Shown here: positions 1 to 9,700 of the stretch, piece after piece
Position numbering within the stretch: position 1 is the stretch's first letter
How the letters are laid out: each line of letters opens with the position of its first letter
Made by a program: the position numbers and the translations under genes
Notes under the pieces: model-generated
The model's database searches: none
Told to the model about the DNA's origin: nothing
The model's input: only the letters and a program-made list of their open reading frames with translations
Assembly: GCA_016125185.1 (NCBI GenBank)
Contig: WGMG01000007.1
Location: forward strand, 186,001-250,000
DNA length: 64,000 nucleotides
Direction: 5' to 3'
Source of the DNA: Armatimonadota bacterium
GTDB lineage: Bacteria > Armatimonadota > Fimbriimonadia > Fimbriimonadales > Fimbriimonadaceae

Positions 1-1024
1 AGAACGCGTCGGCCTCGCTGGCCCGCGTTTCTACCACCGAGCTCCATTCACCATCTGGCAGGGCGCAGCCCTCGCAAGCCATATAGGCGTATAAGTCCTT
101 CGTTTCACCCGGCCCAAGCTCAAGGGTGATGACTCCGCACGCCTTGGTCCCAACCTGCTTGGGGTTGACCGCCTCCTTTTCGCCGTGAATCAGATACCGG
201 TGAAAGGCGTCCTTGACATACGGACTCTTGTTCGGTCCGCCAAAGATCAGCGCAGTGTTCGTCTCGTTCTCGGTAAACAAGAATTCGCTTGCTTCGGGAA
301 TTTCGAGTTGGACCTTTCCGTAACGATCCGAATTGGCGATCAGCGTCTTGTCGCCTTCCAGGACAATCGACGGACGTTCGGCCCCGTCGCGCCAAGACCA
401 CTTGTTACGGAACCACAGGTGCGGCAAGACCCAAATCTTGGCTTTCTCGGGACCCTTGTTCGTCACCCTCGTCCGCGCGATGGTCGAAAACTCGTCCACC
501 TTGGCGTACGTCACTTCGATCTCGAAGTACCGGTCGTCCTTTAGCACGCCGGTGTCGGCTAGCTCGTACTCCCCCGCGTGGACTCCGATCTTCGCGTTGG
601 TCTTGACTAGGTCCTCGTACGGATACGCCGCCTGCGGATAAATGTAAACCATCCGCATGTACGAACTCGTCGGCGTTCCATCCAGGTGGTAGTAAAGCTC
701 CTTGACGTCCTCGCCGTGGTTCCCCTCGGGGTTGGTCAGGCCGAAATACCGCTCCTTCAGGATTGGATCGTGGCCGTTCCAAAACGCCCACGCCAAGATG
801 ACTTCACAGTGCCTGTCGCACCATCCGGCGATGCCGTCTTCGCCCCACCGGTACGCCCGCGACCGGGCCTGGTCGTGCGGGAAATACTGCCAGGCGTTAC
901 CGTCCGCCGAGTAGTCCTCCCGCACGGTGCCCCAGTGCCGATCCGACAGGAAGGTGCCCCACCGGTACCAGTGGCCGATTCCTTCCTTCTGGTCTTGTAG
1001 CCGCTGATGTTCCGGGGTGCTCAT
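1..1024 (-). CDS. GH63-like glucosidase, N-terminal 341 residues (cut by window edge)
   Basis: This is the first part of a long glycosidase whose C-terminal catalytic half lies beyond base 1. Seen: the N-terminus holds DQARSRAYRWGEDGIAG, then NGHDPILKERYFGLTN and EGNHGEDVKELYYHLD, a block I recognise from bacterial members of the GH63/MGH1-like (mannosyl-oligosaccharide glucosidase type) family. No signal peptide is visible, so it probably acts in the cytosol on an imported alpha-glucoside. The ATG at 1024 is preceded by GGAG at a normal distance. It lies 12 bases downstream of the SDR gene and is the last visible member of the sugar-acid operon. The substrate cannot be told from this part. 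Confidence 0.8.
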   Translation of the reverse strand, partial: MSTPEHQRLQDQKEGIGHWYRWGTFLSDRHWGTVREDYSADGNAWQYFPHDQARSRAYRWGEDGIAGWCDRHCEVILAWAFWNGHDPILKERYFGLTNPEGNHGEDVKELYYHLDGTPTSSYMRMVYIYPQAAYPYEDLVKTNAKIGVHAGEYELADTGVLKDDRYFEIEVTYAKVDEFSTIARTRVTNKGPEKAKIWVLPHLWFRNKWSWRDGAERPSIVLEGDKTLIANSDRYGKVQLEIPEASEFLFTENETNTALIFGGPNKSPYVKDAFHRYLIHGEKEAVNPKQVGTKACGVITLELGPGETKDLYAYMACEGCALPDGEWSSVVETRASEADAF

Positions 1025-1036
1025 ATGGTTTGTCTC

Positions 1037-1843
1037 CTATCCGCCGCTGGCAAATCCTTCGCAGAGCGTCATGCCGCCGTCGACGAAAATCGTGGTGCCC
1101 ACTACGTAGTCGCTTGCGTCCGAAGCTAGCCAAACCGCGGCTTGACCGATGTCGTCCGGCAGGCCGACGCGGTTGTAGGGAATCAGGTCCAGGAGCTTGG
1201 CTTCCGCCGCATCCGTGTCCCATGCCGGTCGATTGATCGGCGTGGCGATCGCTCCCGGCGCGATGGAGTTAACGCGAATCAGCCGGTCCGAGACCTCCTG
1301 AGCGATCGACTGCATCATCAGCTTGACGCCGCCCTTCGAAGCCGCGTAGTTGGCGTGTCCCGCCCACGGAATCACTTCGTGAACCGAGCTCATGCAGATG
1401 ATCTTGCCCAGCGCTTTGCTGACCTCGCGCATGCCGCGCCGTTCGAACTCTCGAACGGCTTCCCGAATGCAGAGGAACTGCCCTCGTAGATTGACGTTCA
1501 TGACCAGATCCCATTGCGCGACCGTCATATTCTCGATCTTGCTGTCCTGCTGAAGGCCCGCGTTCGGAACCAGAATATCGAGCGTTCCGAATTCCTTCAC
1601 GCAGGTTTGCACCATCGCAATGACCTGCTCTTCGTTGCTCACATCGGCCATCACGCTGATCGCCTTTCCACCCGACTGATTGATATCGGAAGCGATGGCG
1701 TCTGCCGCCTCGGGGTTGCGCACGTAGTTGATGGCGACAGCCGCGCCAGCGGCGGCCAAGTGGCGGACGCACCCTTCGCCGATACCCGAGTTCGCACCGG
1801 TGACGAGCGCGTTCTGGCCCTTCAACGGTTGATGGGGGTACAT
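1037..1843 (-). CDS. SDR-family sugar dehydrogenase (glucose/xylose 1-dehydrogenase type)
   Basis: A 268-residue classical short-chain dehydrogenase/reductase. Seen: the NAD(P)-binding TGANSGIG near residue 17, the NAG of the NNAG motif, the catalytic Ser in CMSSVHE with YAASKGG about 13 residues later, and the C-terminal YVVGTTIFVDGG typical of glucose 1-dehydrogenase-like members. Its position after a D-xylonate dehydratase suggests it oxidises an aldopentose such as D-xylose to the lactone, but the specificity is inferred. I place the start at the ATG at 1843, because the SDR fold begins right after it; an in-frame ATG at 1891 would add 16 residues without family resemblance. It ends 12 bases before the GH63-like gene. 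Confidence 0.8.
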   Translation of the reverse strand: MYPHQPLKGQNALVTGANSGIGEGCVRHLAAAGAAVAINYVRNPEAADAIASDINQSGGKAISVMADVSNEEQVIAMVQTCVKEFGTLDILVPNAGLQQDSKIENMTVAQWDLVMNVNLRGQFLCIREAVREFERRGMREVSKALGKIICMSSVHEVIPWAGHANYAASKGGVKLMMQSIAQEVSDRLIRVNSIAPGAIATPINRPAWDTDAAEAKLLDLIPYNRVGLPDDIGQAAVWLASDASDYVVGTTIFVDGGMTLCEGFASGG

Positions 1844-1938
1844 GGCAACAAGCTCTTTTTGCCTATTTAGGTCATAGGTTGGGAGGACCATAATACTGTC
1901 AATAATAGCTTGCCGGGACCGGCTAGCACAGTAGGGTT

Positions 1939-3825
1939 CTACGATTTATTCATCAGTTTCGTGATGATTTCGTCCGTATCGTACACGCACCCACCCCAAA
2001 GTCCCCCGCTGGCAGTGACCATTGCCGCCCAAAGGCGCGTGTCGTCGGGAAGCAAAGGATGGGGTTTCAGACCGCTGTCTGGGGTTCGTTTTGAAAAGTC
2101 AGGGTCGTCGATCAAGTCGACCGTCGCTTCCATCGTTTTGGTGTTGACCACGATGCGAATCGTGTCTCCGTCTCGAACTTTGCCGATCGGTCCGCCTGCC
2201 AATGCCTCGGGTCCAACATGGCCAACGCACGCCCCCGTGCTAACGCCCGAAAACCGTGCATCGGTGATCAGGGCGACCTCCTTCCCAAAGGGCAGATACT
2301 TCAGGGCGCTGGTCAGTTGGTAGGTCTCCTCCATGCCCGTTCCCAGCGGTCCACAACAGGTCAACACCAAGATGTCGCCCGCCACAATCTCGCCCCGCTT
2401 GATCGCTTCGATGGCCTTGGATTCTTCCGTAAATACCTTCGCAGGTCCGGTCTTTCGGTACACGCCGTCGCCATCCAAGAGCGAAGAGTCGATGGCCGTC
2501 GCCTTGATGACGCTGCCCTGAGGGGCCAAATTCCCGACCGGAAAGCAGACCGTGCTCGTCAGTCCCTTCGCCCTCGCTTGCTCGGGCGACGAAATCACGT
2601 CGTCGGGGTCGACGCCATCTTGCTCCCGCAAGATCGCCTTGAGCCGTGCCCGCCTCTCCGACTGCTCCCACTCGTCCAAGTTTTCGTCGAGCGTTCGCCC
2701 ATTGATCGTCATCGCCGACCCATGCAAGAGTCTGAGGTCCCGCAAATGGAGCATCACCTCGGGCACGCCGCCCGCCAAGTACATCCGCACCGTTGGGTGG
2801 TCATTGGGGCCATTTGGCAAGACATCGACCAATCGCGGTACTGCTCGGTTGACTCGAATCCAGTCCTCGACCGTTGGGCGAGGTAGCCCCGCCGCGTGGG
2901 CAATCGCGGGAATATGGATCAGAAGATTGGTGGACCCGCCGCATGCGGCGTGAACCAGCATCGCATTCTCAATCGCTTCGGAGGTCACGATGTCTCGAAC
3001 CGGAATTCCGTTCTTTCGAATCTCGCAGGCGGTTCGCGTGGCGACGTCCAGCCAGATCGGCTGTCCGCTTGGTGCCAGCGCGGCGTGTGGAACCGTCAAG
3101 CCCAAAGCCTCGGCGACCGCCTGAGCCGTCGCTGCCGTTCCAAAGAATTGGCACCCTCCGCCCGGCGTCGCACACGCTCGACATCCAGCTTCCGCTGCTT
3201 CCTTTAGCGAGATCAGTCCGTGCGAGAAACGCGCGCCGATCGACTGAATCTTTCCCGCGTCCTCTCCATGGTCCGGCGGGAGCGTCACTCCGCCCGGCAC
3301 CAAGGCGCACGGCAGATCGCCCATCGCTGCCAGCGCCATCATCATGGCTGGAAGCCCTTTGTCGCACGTCGCCACTCCGAGTACACCTTTCCTAGTCGGC
3401 AAAGATCGGATCAGACGTCGCAGAACCATTGCTGCGTCGTTGCGATAGGGAAGTGAATCGAACATGCCAACCGTCCCCTGCGTTCGACCGTCGCACGGGT
3501 CAGAAACGAACCCCGCAAACGGAATCGCACCTTGCCGGGTCAACTCCTCGGCGCATTCGCGAACCTGCAGACCTACTTCCCAATGCCCAGTGTGGTAGCC
3601 GAGGGCGATCGGCTTTCCGTCTTCACCGCGCAGTCCGCCAAGGGTCGAAAGAATGAGGTACTCATCGCCGACGACTTTGGACGCCTCCCACCCCATGCCC
3701 GCATTTTGCGAAAGGCCGAAGAGGTCGCCCGAAGGGCGGTTCAAAAGCATTTCTTCGGTGAGTGGTAGCTGGCCGCTCGGGCCGGCCGCCCGCGTCGCTA
3801 CGTCATAGATGTCTCGCGATGACAC
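1939..3825 (-). CDS. yjhG: D-xylonate dehydratase, YjhG/YagF type (IlvD/Edd family)
   Basis: A 628-residue iron-sulfur dehydratase converting D-xylonate to 2-keto-3-deoxy-D-xylonate. Seen: near residue-for-residue resemblance to E. coli YjhG as I remember it, including [91 protein letters not shown] and [12 protein letters not shown]. The Cys residues of these motifs are the expected cluster ligands. The start is GTG at 3825, six bases after a TAAACT box that overlaps the stop of the upstream gene, so it may have its own leaderless promoter besides read-through. With the KdaD-like gene upstream and the SDR downstream it makes a Weimberg-type pathway. Confidence 0.92.
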   Translation of the reverse strand: MSSRDIYDVATRAAGPSGQLPLTEEMLLNRPSGDLFGLSQNAGMGWEASKVVGDEYLILSTLGGLRGEDGKPIALGYHTGHWEVGLQVRECAEELTRQGAIPFAGFVSDPCDGRTQGTVGMFDSLPYRNDAAMVLRRLIRSLPTRKGVLGVATCDKGLPAMMMALAAMGDLPCALVPGGVTLPPDHGEDAGKIQSIGARFSHGLISLKEAAEAGCRACATPGGGCQFFGTAATAQAVAEALGLTVPHAALAPSGQPIWLDVATRTACEIRKNGIPVRDIVTSEAIENAMLVHAACGGSTNLLIHIPAIAHAAGLPRPTVEDWIRVNRAVPRLVDVLPNGPNDHPTVRMYLAGGVPEVMLHLRDLRLLHGSAMTINGRTLDENLDEWEQSERRARLKAILREQDGVDPDDVISSPEQARAKGLTSTVCFPVGNLAPQGSVIKATAIDSSLLDGDGVYRKTGPAKVFTEESKAIEAIKRGEIVAGDILVLTCCGPLGTGMEETYQLTSALKYLPFGKEVALITDARFSGVSTGACVGHVGPEALAGGPIGKVRDGDTIRIVVNTKTMEATVDLIDDPDFSKRTPDSGLKPHPLLPDDTRLWAAMVTASGGLWGGCVYDTDEIITKLMNKS

Positions 3826-3831
3826 AAACGC

Positions 3832-3837
3832 AGTTTA
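3832..3837 (-). promoter_or_regulatory. Candidate leaderless -10 box of the xylonate dehydratase gene
   Basis: TAAACT lies six bases before the GTG start at 3825, and overlaps the stop codon of the upstream gene. It fits the TAnnnT-N6 pattern repeated before many starts in this window. No Shine-Dalgarno sequence is seen between box and start. Confidence 0.45.
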
Positions 3838-4641
3838 GCCAACCTTGTTCGCAAGCGTAAGCTCGCCGATGCGAATGATGACGTGGTCGCCGACTTCGAG
3901 TGTGAAAGGTGCGGCGGGAACGATCCCCGTGCCCGTCATCAGAAAAACGCCATCCGGGAACGACATTTCGCGAAAAAGGAAGCTCACCAACTCATTCAGT
4001 TCCCGCTTCATCTGCGAAAGGTCGGTTCGATCCTCGAAAATGCACTCGTCCCCTCGCCAAATCTCCATCTCGATTGGAAGGAATTCGATGTCTTTTGCGC
4101 TTGCGACCACGATCCCCGGTCCGAGTGCGCACGATCCGTCGTACATCTTCGCTTGGGGAAGGTAGAGCGGATTCTCGCCCTCGATCGATCGCGACGAGAC
4201 GTCGTTGCCGATGGTGTAGCCAATGATCTGGCCTTTGGCGTTGATCACCAAAGTCAGTTCCGGCTCCGGCACGTTCCACTCGCTGTCTTTTCGAATGCGG
4301 ATCGGGTCTCCGTCACCAACCACGCGCCAACCGACGGACTTGAAGAAAAGCTCTGGCCTTTCGGCCGTATAGACCGTGGAGTAGACGTCGGAACTAGAAG
4401 ATTCCGCCTCTCGCTCAACCCGGCTTCGGAGGTAGGTAACTCCGCTCGCCCACACTTCCTGATGCGGCTCGATGGGCGCAACGCGGTCCTGGGTTCGCTC
4501 GTGAGGGCTCTCCAGAAGTAGGCTGTTCATCTCCTTAGCATCCATCTGGAGGAGGTCGATGAGGGTGGTTTCGGTCGGTAGCGCGTGGCCATCGACACAC
4601 CAAACAATGCCTTCTCGAGAGGCATGCCGAGTCAATAGCAT
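3835..4641 (-). CDS. Fumarylacetoacetate-hydrolase-fold 2-keto-3-deoxy-pentonate dehydratase (KdaD-like)
   Basis: A 268-residue FAH-superfamily enzyme. Seen: [68 protein letters not shown] and [17 protein letters not shown], an order and wording close to Sulfolobus 2-keto-3-deoxy-D-arabinonate dehydratase (KdaD). Family knowledge: these Mg-dependent enzymes turn 2-keto-3-deoxy-pentonates into 2-oxoglutarate semialdehyde. The neighbour just downstream makes exactly that type of substrate from xylonate, which supports the role. It is the first gene of the minus-strand operon; TAAGAT six bases before the ATG suggests leaderless transcription. The last Weimberg step (semialdehyde dehydrogenase) and a lactonase are not in the window. 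Confidence 0.82.
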   Translation of the reverse strand: MLLTRHASREGIVWCVDGHALPTETTLIDLLQMDAKEMNSLLLESPHERTQDRVAPIEPHQEVWASGVTYLRSRVEREAESSSSDVYSTVYTAERPELFFKSVGWRVVGDGDPIRIRKDSEWNVPEPELTLVINAKGQIIGYTIGNDVSSRSIEGENPLYLPQAKMYDGSCALGPGIVVASAKDIEFLPIEMEIWRGDECIFEDRTDLSQMKRELNELVSFLFREMSFPDGVFLMTGTGIVPAAPFTLEVGDHVIIRIGELTLANKVG

Positions 4642-4647
4642 TCCCCT

Positions 4648-4653
4648 ATCTTA
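4648..4653 (-). promoter_or_regulatory. Candidate leaderless -10 box of the pentonate operon
   Basis: TAAGAT sits six bases before the ATG at 4641. The intervening AGGGGA touches the ATG directly, too close for a working ribosome-binding site, which favours a leaderless start. Confidence 0.5.
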
Positions 4654-4703
4654 CAGGCCCAATTTTGCCTTGATCCTAATTCTCAGGCTCAAAAGGTGTA
4701 CAG

Positions 4704-4722
4704 GAACCGTCATTTTAGGTTC
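4704..4722. promoter_or_regulatory. Inverted repeat upstream of the pentonate operon
   Basis: GAACC-N9-GGTTC, about 60 bases upstream of the first operon gene, in the 172-base gap between the phosphoesterase stop and the dehydratase start. It is a possible site for a sugar-responsive regulator. Five-base arms can occur by chance. Confidence 0.25.
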
Positions 4723-4813
4723 AAAACCCTTGAAAATCGTCCGCTCCGAAAAAAGTCTATTAATGTCTCCTCGCTGGCCGAGAGAGCTGTGGGCTTGTGA
4801 ATAGCGAACCTGT

Positions 4814-5362
4814 TCACAACTGATCGATGGTCCTTCCCGTCGCAATCGAATAGCCATCTAGGCGAACGTCATGAGCCGATGCGTATTCGTCCTGAAGCTT
4901 TTGCAGAAACCACCGCTCGCACTCGCGGTACAGTCGCCAAGCTCCACGGAGCTTCCTCCCAATCAACTCGAACTCTAAGTACCCACTCTCGAGCCCGGTC
5001 CACAAAGCCTCGTCGGGTGAAATCGACGGGGAACCCAAAGGAGCAATCAAACCGGCATCCCACATCAGCAGTGGCCCCGCTCCATATCGTTGCGGCTGAA
5101 TCCGACCTTCGAAATCCAGTAGCGACTTTGCGTGGTCGCGCATCGGAAGGGCCAGCCGCCGAATCAAAGGGTTGGTGCTCGGCCCCTTGGGAATCACAAA
5201 GTCCCGCAAAGCGTTACCAAGCTCAAAACGAAAGTCGTAGTGCAGAGTCGTCGCCTGATGCAGATGGACCACGAACCGCCGGGGCGGCTCTAACCGGGAA
5301 GACGAAGTGAATGGATGCTTTGGCCGACAACCTCTCGGGCGCTGAGTGAGAGTCTCGTTCAT
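4814..5362 (-). CDS. Stand-alone LigD-type DNA 3'-phosphoesterase
   Basis: A 182-residue single-domain protein matching the phosphoesterase domain of bacterial DNA ligase D, which trims 3'-phosphates and 3'-ribonucleotides at breaks. Seen: RFVVHLHQATTLHYDFRFEL, VIPKGPSTNP, DHAKSLLDFEG, RYGAGPLLMWDAG and a C-terminal SIATGRTIDQL; the His and Asp of HLHxATxLHYDFR and the later His are the expected metal site. There is no ligase or polymerase domain, so it would process ends for another pathway. It is divergent from the mutasome genes and begins at a matching 20-bp element, which suggests joint damage induction. No ribosome-binding site precedes the ATG; TACACT stands six bases before it. Confidence 0.82.
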   Translation of the reverse strand: MNETLTQRPRGCRPKHPFTSSSRLEPPRRFVVHLHQATTLHYDFRFELGNALRDFVIPKGPSTNPLIRRLALPMRDHAKSLLDFEGRIQPQRYGAGPLLMWDAGLIAPLGSPSISPDEALWTGLESGYLEFELIGRKLRGAWRLYRECERWFLQKLQDEYASAHDVRLDGYSIATGRTIDQL

Positions 5363-5367
5363 TTATA

Positions 5368-5387
5368 TAGTGTACAAAATTCTACTA
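5368..5387. promoter_or_regulatory. TAGTR-N10-TACTA operator/promoter element, phosphoesterase side
   Basis: TAGTG-N10-TACTA on the plus strand. Read on the minus strand it is TAGTA-N10-CACTA ending five bases before the phosphoesterase ATG, and it contains the TACACT box of a leaderless promoter. Its twin at 5484-5503 has the same spacing and the same distance to its ATG. From the TAGTA to the ATG the two share 21 of 28 positions. A repressor here would cover the -10 region; LexA is the obvious candidate by gene content, but no LexA gene is in the window. Confidence 0.6.
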
Positions 5388-5483
5388 TTAATGACAAGGG
5401 CGCTGATTCGCAATCTAGGCGCGTCACGGGTACAAACCGACGTCCCTATTTTCGGCGATAAGCTCAAAGCCTCTAAACATTAT

Positions 5484-5503
5484 TAGTAGACTTATATATA
5501 CTA
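5484..5503. promoter_or_regulatory. TAGTA-N10-TACTA operator/promoter element, mutasome side
   Basis: A perfect five-base inverted repeat with a ten-base spacer, ending five bases before an ATG at 5509. It includes TATACT (5497-5502) six bases before that ATG, so it overlaps a leaderless promoter. It mirrors the element at 5368-5387 in front of the divergent phosphoesterase. Confidence 0.6.
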
Positions 5504-5508
5504 TTTTC

Positions 5509-5595
5509 ATGAAAATTCTCACGTGCGCCCGAGAATGGACAAAGCAAACGATCAGCGACCTTACTGAAACCAGCCGTCAGGGCTACGTGCCCTGA
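5509..5595 (+). CDS. 28-residue leader ORF ahead of the ImuB-like gene
   Basis: A short ORF beginning MKILTCAREWTKQ and ending RQGYVP. It starts five bases after the shared 20-bp element with a TATACT box in leaderless position, and its TGA overlaps the ATG of the next gene by one base (TGATG), so translation of imuB is probably coupled to it. The position is the one occupied by imuA or lexA in other mutasome cassettes, but I see no resemblance to either. It could be a leader needed only to bring ribosomes to imuB. Confidence 0.45.
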   Translation: MKILTCAREWTKQTISDLTETSRQGYVP

Positions 5596-6755
5596 TGTCC
5601 AAGTCGAAATTCATTCTTTGGATCGAGCTGGCGCACTTCTATGTTCGAAATGAAAACCCGAATCTGCCCGAGGTCATCGTTCGCGATGACGTTGTTCTGG
5701 ATACCAACGATCTAGCCAAAGACCGAGGTGTCACCATCGGCATGCCCGTCAAGCAGGCTAAAGCGATTCTAAAAGAAGGCGTCTTTCTGCCGTGGGAGAG
5801 TGAGCGCTATGCCTCCAAGCAGTCCGCCTGGATGGATGAATGTATTGCCTTTTCCGACGTGATTGAACCTGCCGACCAGCATGCGCTATGGATCGACCTC
5901 TCGCAACACCCCGAGCCATTCGAAGTTGCAGAAACGCTGATCCGGCACCTGAGCCATCAAACCGACCATGTGGTCTTATCGGGTATTGCCCAGGCAAAAT
6001 GGATTGCTCGTCTTGCCGCTCGTTGTGGGACTGGCCCCTCACCCCTCACTGACCCGAAAGGCTTCCTCTCTGAGCTTTCCGTGCATCATCTCGTCCCTGC
6101 CGCGCTTGAACACCGTCAGCGACTGCATTTCCTTGGCTATGCGAAGATTGGGAGGGTTGCCGCTATCCCATTCGATGTACTTCAGGAGCAATTTGGCGAG
6201 GACGCATACCAAATTGCCCGCGCCGCCGAAGGAACGTTAAGTGACGAGGTCGAAGCTAGCTATCCTCCAAAGTCTTGTTTGGCGAAGTTTACATTTGAGG
6301 GTGTCGCCGATACGGAAGAGGTTCTGCAAAACGGTCTCGCAAAGCTCGCGCAGGAGCTAGGTGATCGCCTTGATCGGCAAAGCCAGCAAGGGAACGCGAT
6401 GACGGCCACGCTTGAATTTGAGGAGAAACCGCCCCTCACACTCCAGCGAACCTTTTCTAAGCCGTACCAGGATGCCAGATCGGTTTACATATGCTTGAAT
6501 CTTCTCCTGGGTGATGCCCTCGAAACCCCCATCACCGTCGTTCACGCCGCACTGACCGAACTCTGCAAAACAGGAGCCGTCCAGGAGTCGTTCCTCGATG
6601 CCGCCAGTTCTCGCCTACCCCGTAAGTTCGAATCAAGCCTCCGACGGATTCGAGCGGTCTTTGGCGATCGGTCGGTGCAAAGAGGACAAGAAATTCAACT
6701 GCCGCGACGCGTCCGCGTCTTGCGCGAATGGAAGCATGCGACGGGATGGCGATGA
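5595..6755 (+). CDS. imuB: ImuB-like, Y-family polymerase-related mutasome protein
   Basis: A 386-residue protein of the DinB/ImuB family. Seen: an N-terminal LWIELAHFYVRNENPNLPEVIV in place of the polymerase DxDxFFAxVE motif, GVTIGMPVKQAKAIL as in the Y-family palm, and a later VIEPADQHALWIDLS where active enzymes have SIDEAYLD. The first metal Asp is Glu, the second acidic position is Ala, and the DE pair is DQ, so it is probably catalytically dead, as ImuB is. Family knowledge: ImuB bridges the beta clamp to DnaE2 for error-prone bypass. Its 3' end overlaps dnaE2 by 20 bases. No imuA is present nearby. Confidence 0.75.
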   Translation: MSKSKFILWIELAHFYVRNENPNLPEVIVRDDVVLDTNDLAKDRGVTIGMPVKQAKAILKEGVFLPWESERYASKQSAWMDECIAFSDVIEPADQHALWIDLSQHPEPFEVAETLIRHLSHQTDHVVLSGIAQAKWIARLAARCGTGPSPLTDPKGFLSELSVHHLVPAALEHRQRLHFLGYAKIGRVAAIPFDVLQEQFGEDAYQIARAAEGTLSDEVEASYPPKSCLAKFTFEGVADTEEVLQNGLAKLAQELGDRLDRQSQQGNAMTATLEFEEKPPLTLQRTFSKPYQDARSVYICLNLLLGDALETPITVVHAALTELCKTGAVQESFLDAASSRLPRKFESSLRRIRAVFGDRSVQRGQEIQLPRRVRVLREWKHATGWR

Positions 6756-9700
6756 GGTCCTCGCGCATTGGCGAGAAATCGGACAGTGGTGGGAGCGTGA
6801 AAGCCCACTTGAGTATCGTCGATTCGTTGACTCAATGGGGACTATTCGGGAAGAGCATAACGCCTTTCAATATCGTCGAGAAGCCCGGACCCTCGAGCGC
6901 CTGAGCCAAATGATGCGGGTGCGCGACGAGAAGGTCGCGAAGGCAATGGGCTATGCCCCTGAGCCCAACTATCAATCATTCAAACACGATGATGTCGACC
7001 CAGAACCGTACGCACTCCTCTTCGCCCAAAGTGGCTGCGCTTTCGGGCGTTCGACCATGGCCGTGCAGGACATCTTTTCCTATGCCGAAACTCAAAGCTA
7101 CGAAGCCACCCTCCTTGCCGATCCGTTCTCACTAGTAGGTGCCGTCGAGTTCGCCAAAGTTGCCCGCGAGCTTGAACGTAAACCGCTGATCGGGGCCGCG
7201 TTCGAAATGGAGGAAGGGGGCGAAATCGTCCTTGTCGCCCAAACCAAAGTCGGATATCGCAGCCTTTCGCGCCTCATTACCGCCTGCCACCAAGACGAGC
7301 CTCGCCTGTATCCGCTCTGCACTTGGGAGCGGTTGGAACGCCATTGTGAGGACCTTCTCTGCCTGACCGGAGGCGACAACGGGCCGATCAATCGCCTCAT
7401 CACCAAAGACTGCGTGGACGATGCCGAAGCCTATCTTGATCGTTTTATCGGGCTGTACGGAGCCCACAAAGTTTTCGTTCAAATAGAACGCTGCTACCTT
7501 CCGTGGGAGATTCGCACCAACCGGATCCTCCTCGACCTCGCAGAAAGCCGAAAGCTCACTGCCGTTGCAGGCAATGGCGTTACCCACCATAATCCGGCCG
7601 ATTTTCCCGCCCAGGACATGCTGGTCTGCATCGAAACCCTTTGCGGGATCGAGGAAATCGTGGGTCGAAAACCTCTTCGCACTCTTGGGCAACCGCCCAT
7701 CGTCGAACGGCCGAGACGCGCGCTTAACGCCGAGCGATACCTCCGCTCCGCATCTCAGATGCGCGAGCTCTTTGCTGATCGACCGGACCTGCTAAATAAC
7801 ACCAAAAGACTCTCCGACCTCTGTGATGGTCACGTCTTGCCCACTCGTACCCAATTGCCCCAATTCGATGAGAACGAAGCCAAGAAGCTCCGTTCAATCG
7901 TCCGCGAGGAAAGCCGTGGACTCCCGCGCTGGCTCTCAAAGTCTACGCTCCCGAGAAAATGGCAACTGGAACTTGAACTGAAACGCATCATCGATCGCGG
8001 CTTCGCCGGACACTTTCTGGTCGCATGGGACATGTGCCGGTGGGCCAAATCCCAGGGCATCGTCTTCAGCGGGCGTGGGTCGGTGGTGGATTCCGCAGTC
8101 GCTTACTGCCTCGGACTTTCGCGCATCGATGCCTACGAGCATGATCTCCACTTTGATCGGTTCCTGCCTCCCGAGGACGATAGCAAGCGCCCAGATATCG
8201 ATATTGACTTCGAAGCCCGTCGCCGGGACGATGTGAGGAACTACTTAGTGCAAAAATACGGACCGGAGCACGTCGCGACCGTTGGGGCCATTGGCACCTT
8301 CAACACGCGCGGCATCGTTCGCGAGGTTGGCAAAGTTCTTGGCATCCCGCCTGAAGACCTCAGTTATCTCGCCAAGCGCATCCACGGAAGTGTGAGCCCC
8401 GCCCGCATCGAAGCTGCCATTGAGGCCAAGCCGGAGTTGCGTAACAGCAACATTCCTCGCGAACGCTTTCATCTTGTTTTCGACCTTGCCAAGGTCCTCC
8501 AAGATATCCCGCGCAACCTCCGGGCGCACTCCTCCGGTGTCGTCATCTCGCGCGATCCCATAGCCGACACTGTGCCCGTCGTTCCGTCTGCCGTCGACGG
8601 TATACAGATTCTTCAATGGGACAAACGAAGCGCTAAGTATTACTTCGACAAATTCGACATTCTGTGCCTGCGCGGTAACGATGTGCTGTCGGACGCGATG
8701 GACCGGATTCAAGCCCATACACCGGATTTCTCTGTCTTCAACCTACCCCTTGATGACGAAAATGTGTATCGCACGATGCGTACTGGAGAACTCATCGGCG
8801 TTCCCCAATCCGCCTCGCCAGCAATGCGCCAAGCTCATATCCGCATCAAAACTAAGAACCTCAAGGAGGCTAGCCTCGTCCAGGCTGGGATTCGCCCCGG
8901 TGTTGGTGGCGCCGTCAAACTGAATGAACTTATCCTCCGTAAAAATGGCAAGAAGCCGGTCCCCGATACGCACCCTCTCCTGCAAAAAATCCTCGGCAAC
9001 ACATACGGACTCATCGTCTTCCAGGAGCAGGTTGACATGCTCCTGCAGGAATTCGGAGGCTACACCGCAGGACAAGCCGAGGAGATTCGCGAAGATATCT
9101 ACAAAAAGCGACGCGAAAAGGATGTCCAGCGCATTCACGACGAGGTTCTTGGGCAATTCCTTGAACGCGGCCACTCGCCAGAGGTTGCCGAGCAGGTCTA
9201 CAGCCTCGTCGCCCAGTTCCAAGGGTACGGCTTTGCCGAGGGCCACGCGCTTGCCTTTGCGGAGATATCTGTTCGCTCGATCTATTGCCAGCAGAACTAC
9301 CCCACCGAGTACTTTGCCGCCCTCCTCGATGCTCAACCTGCTGGCTACTATGGCCCTTGCACTTTGGTCAATGAAGCTCGCAATCGTGGCGTCGTCATCC
9401 TGCCTCCCGACGTCAACGCCAGCAATCTCAAGTACCGAGTGGAGGATGTGATCGTGGACGGAAAGCCGAGACTAGCCCTCCCAAACAAAGGCATTCGGGT
9501 TGCGCTGTCGGAAATCATGAACGTCTCGAAAAAGCTTCTCGAACGCATCGTCGAGCATCGGCGAGGCTATCCCTATACTTCGTTTTACAACTTTGTTTCG
9601 CGGGTCCACCCCAACCGGGACGAGTTGGAATGGCTCATTCTCTCCGGCGCGCTGGACGATCTGCACTCCAACCGCCGAGCAATGTTATGGGCGATCCCCA

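Noticed and set aside
1844-1891. Upstream start for the SDR gene
   Set aside because: The added 16 residues lack family resemblance, and neither a ribosome-binding site nor a TAnnnT box at six or seven bases is seen.
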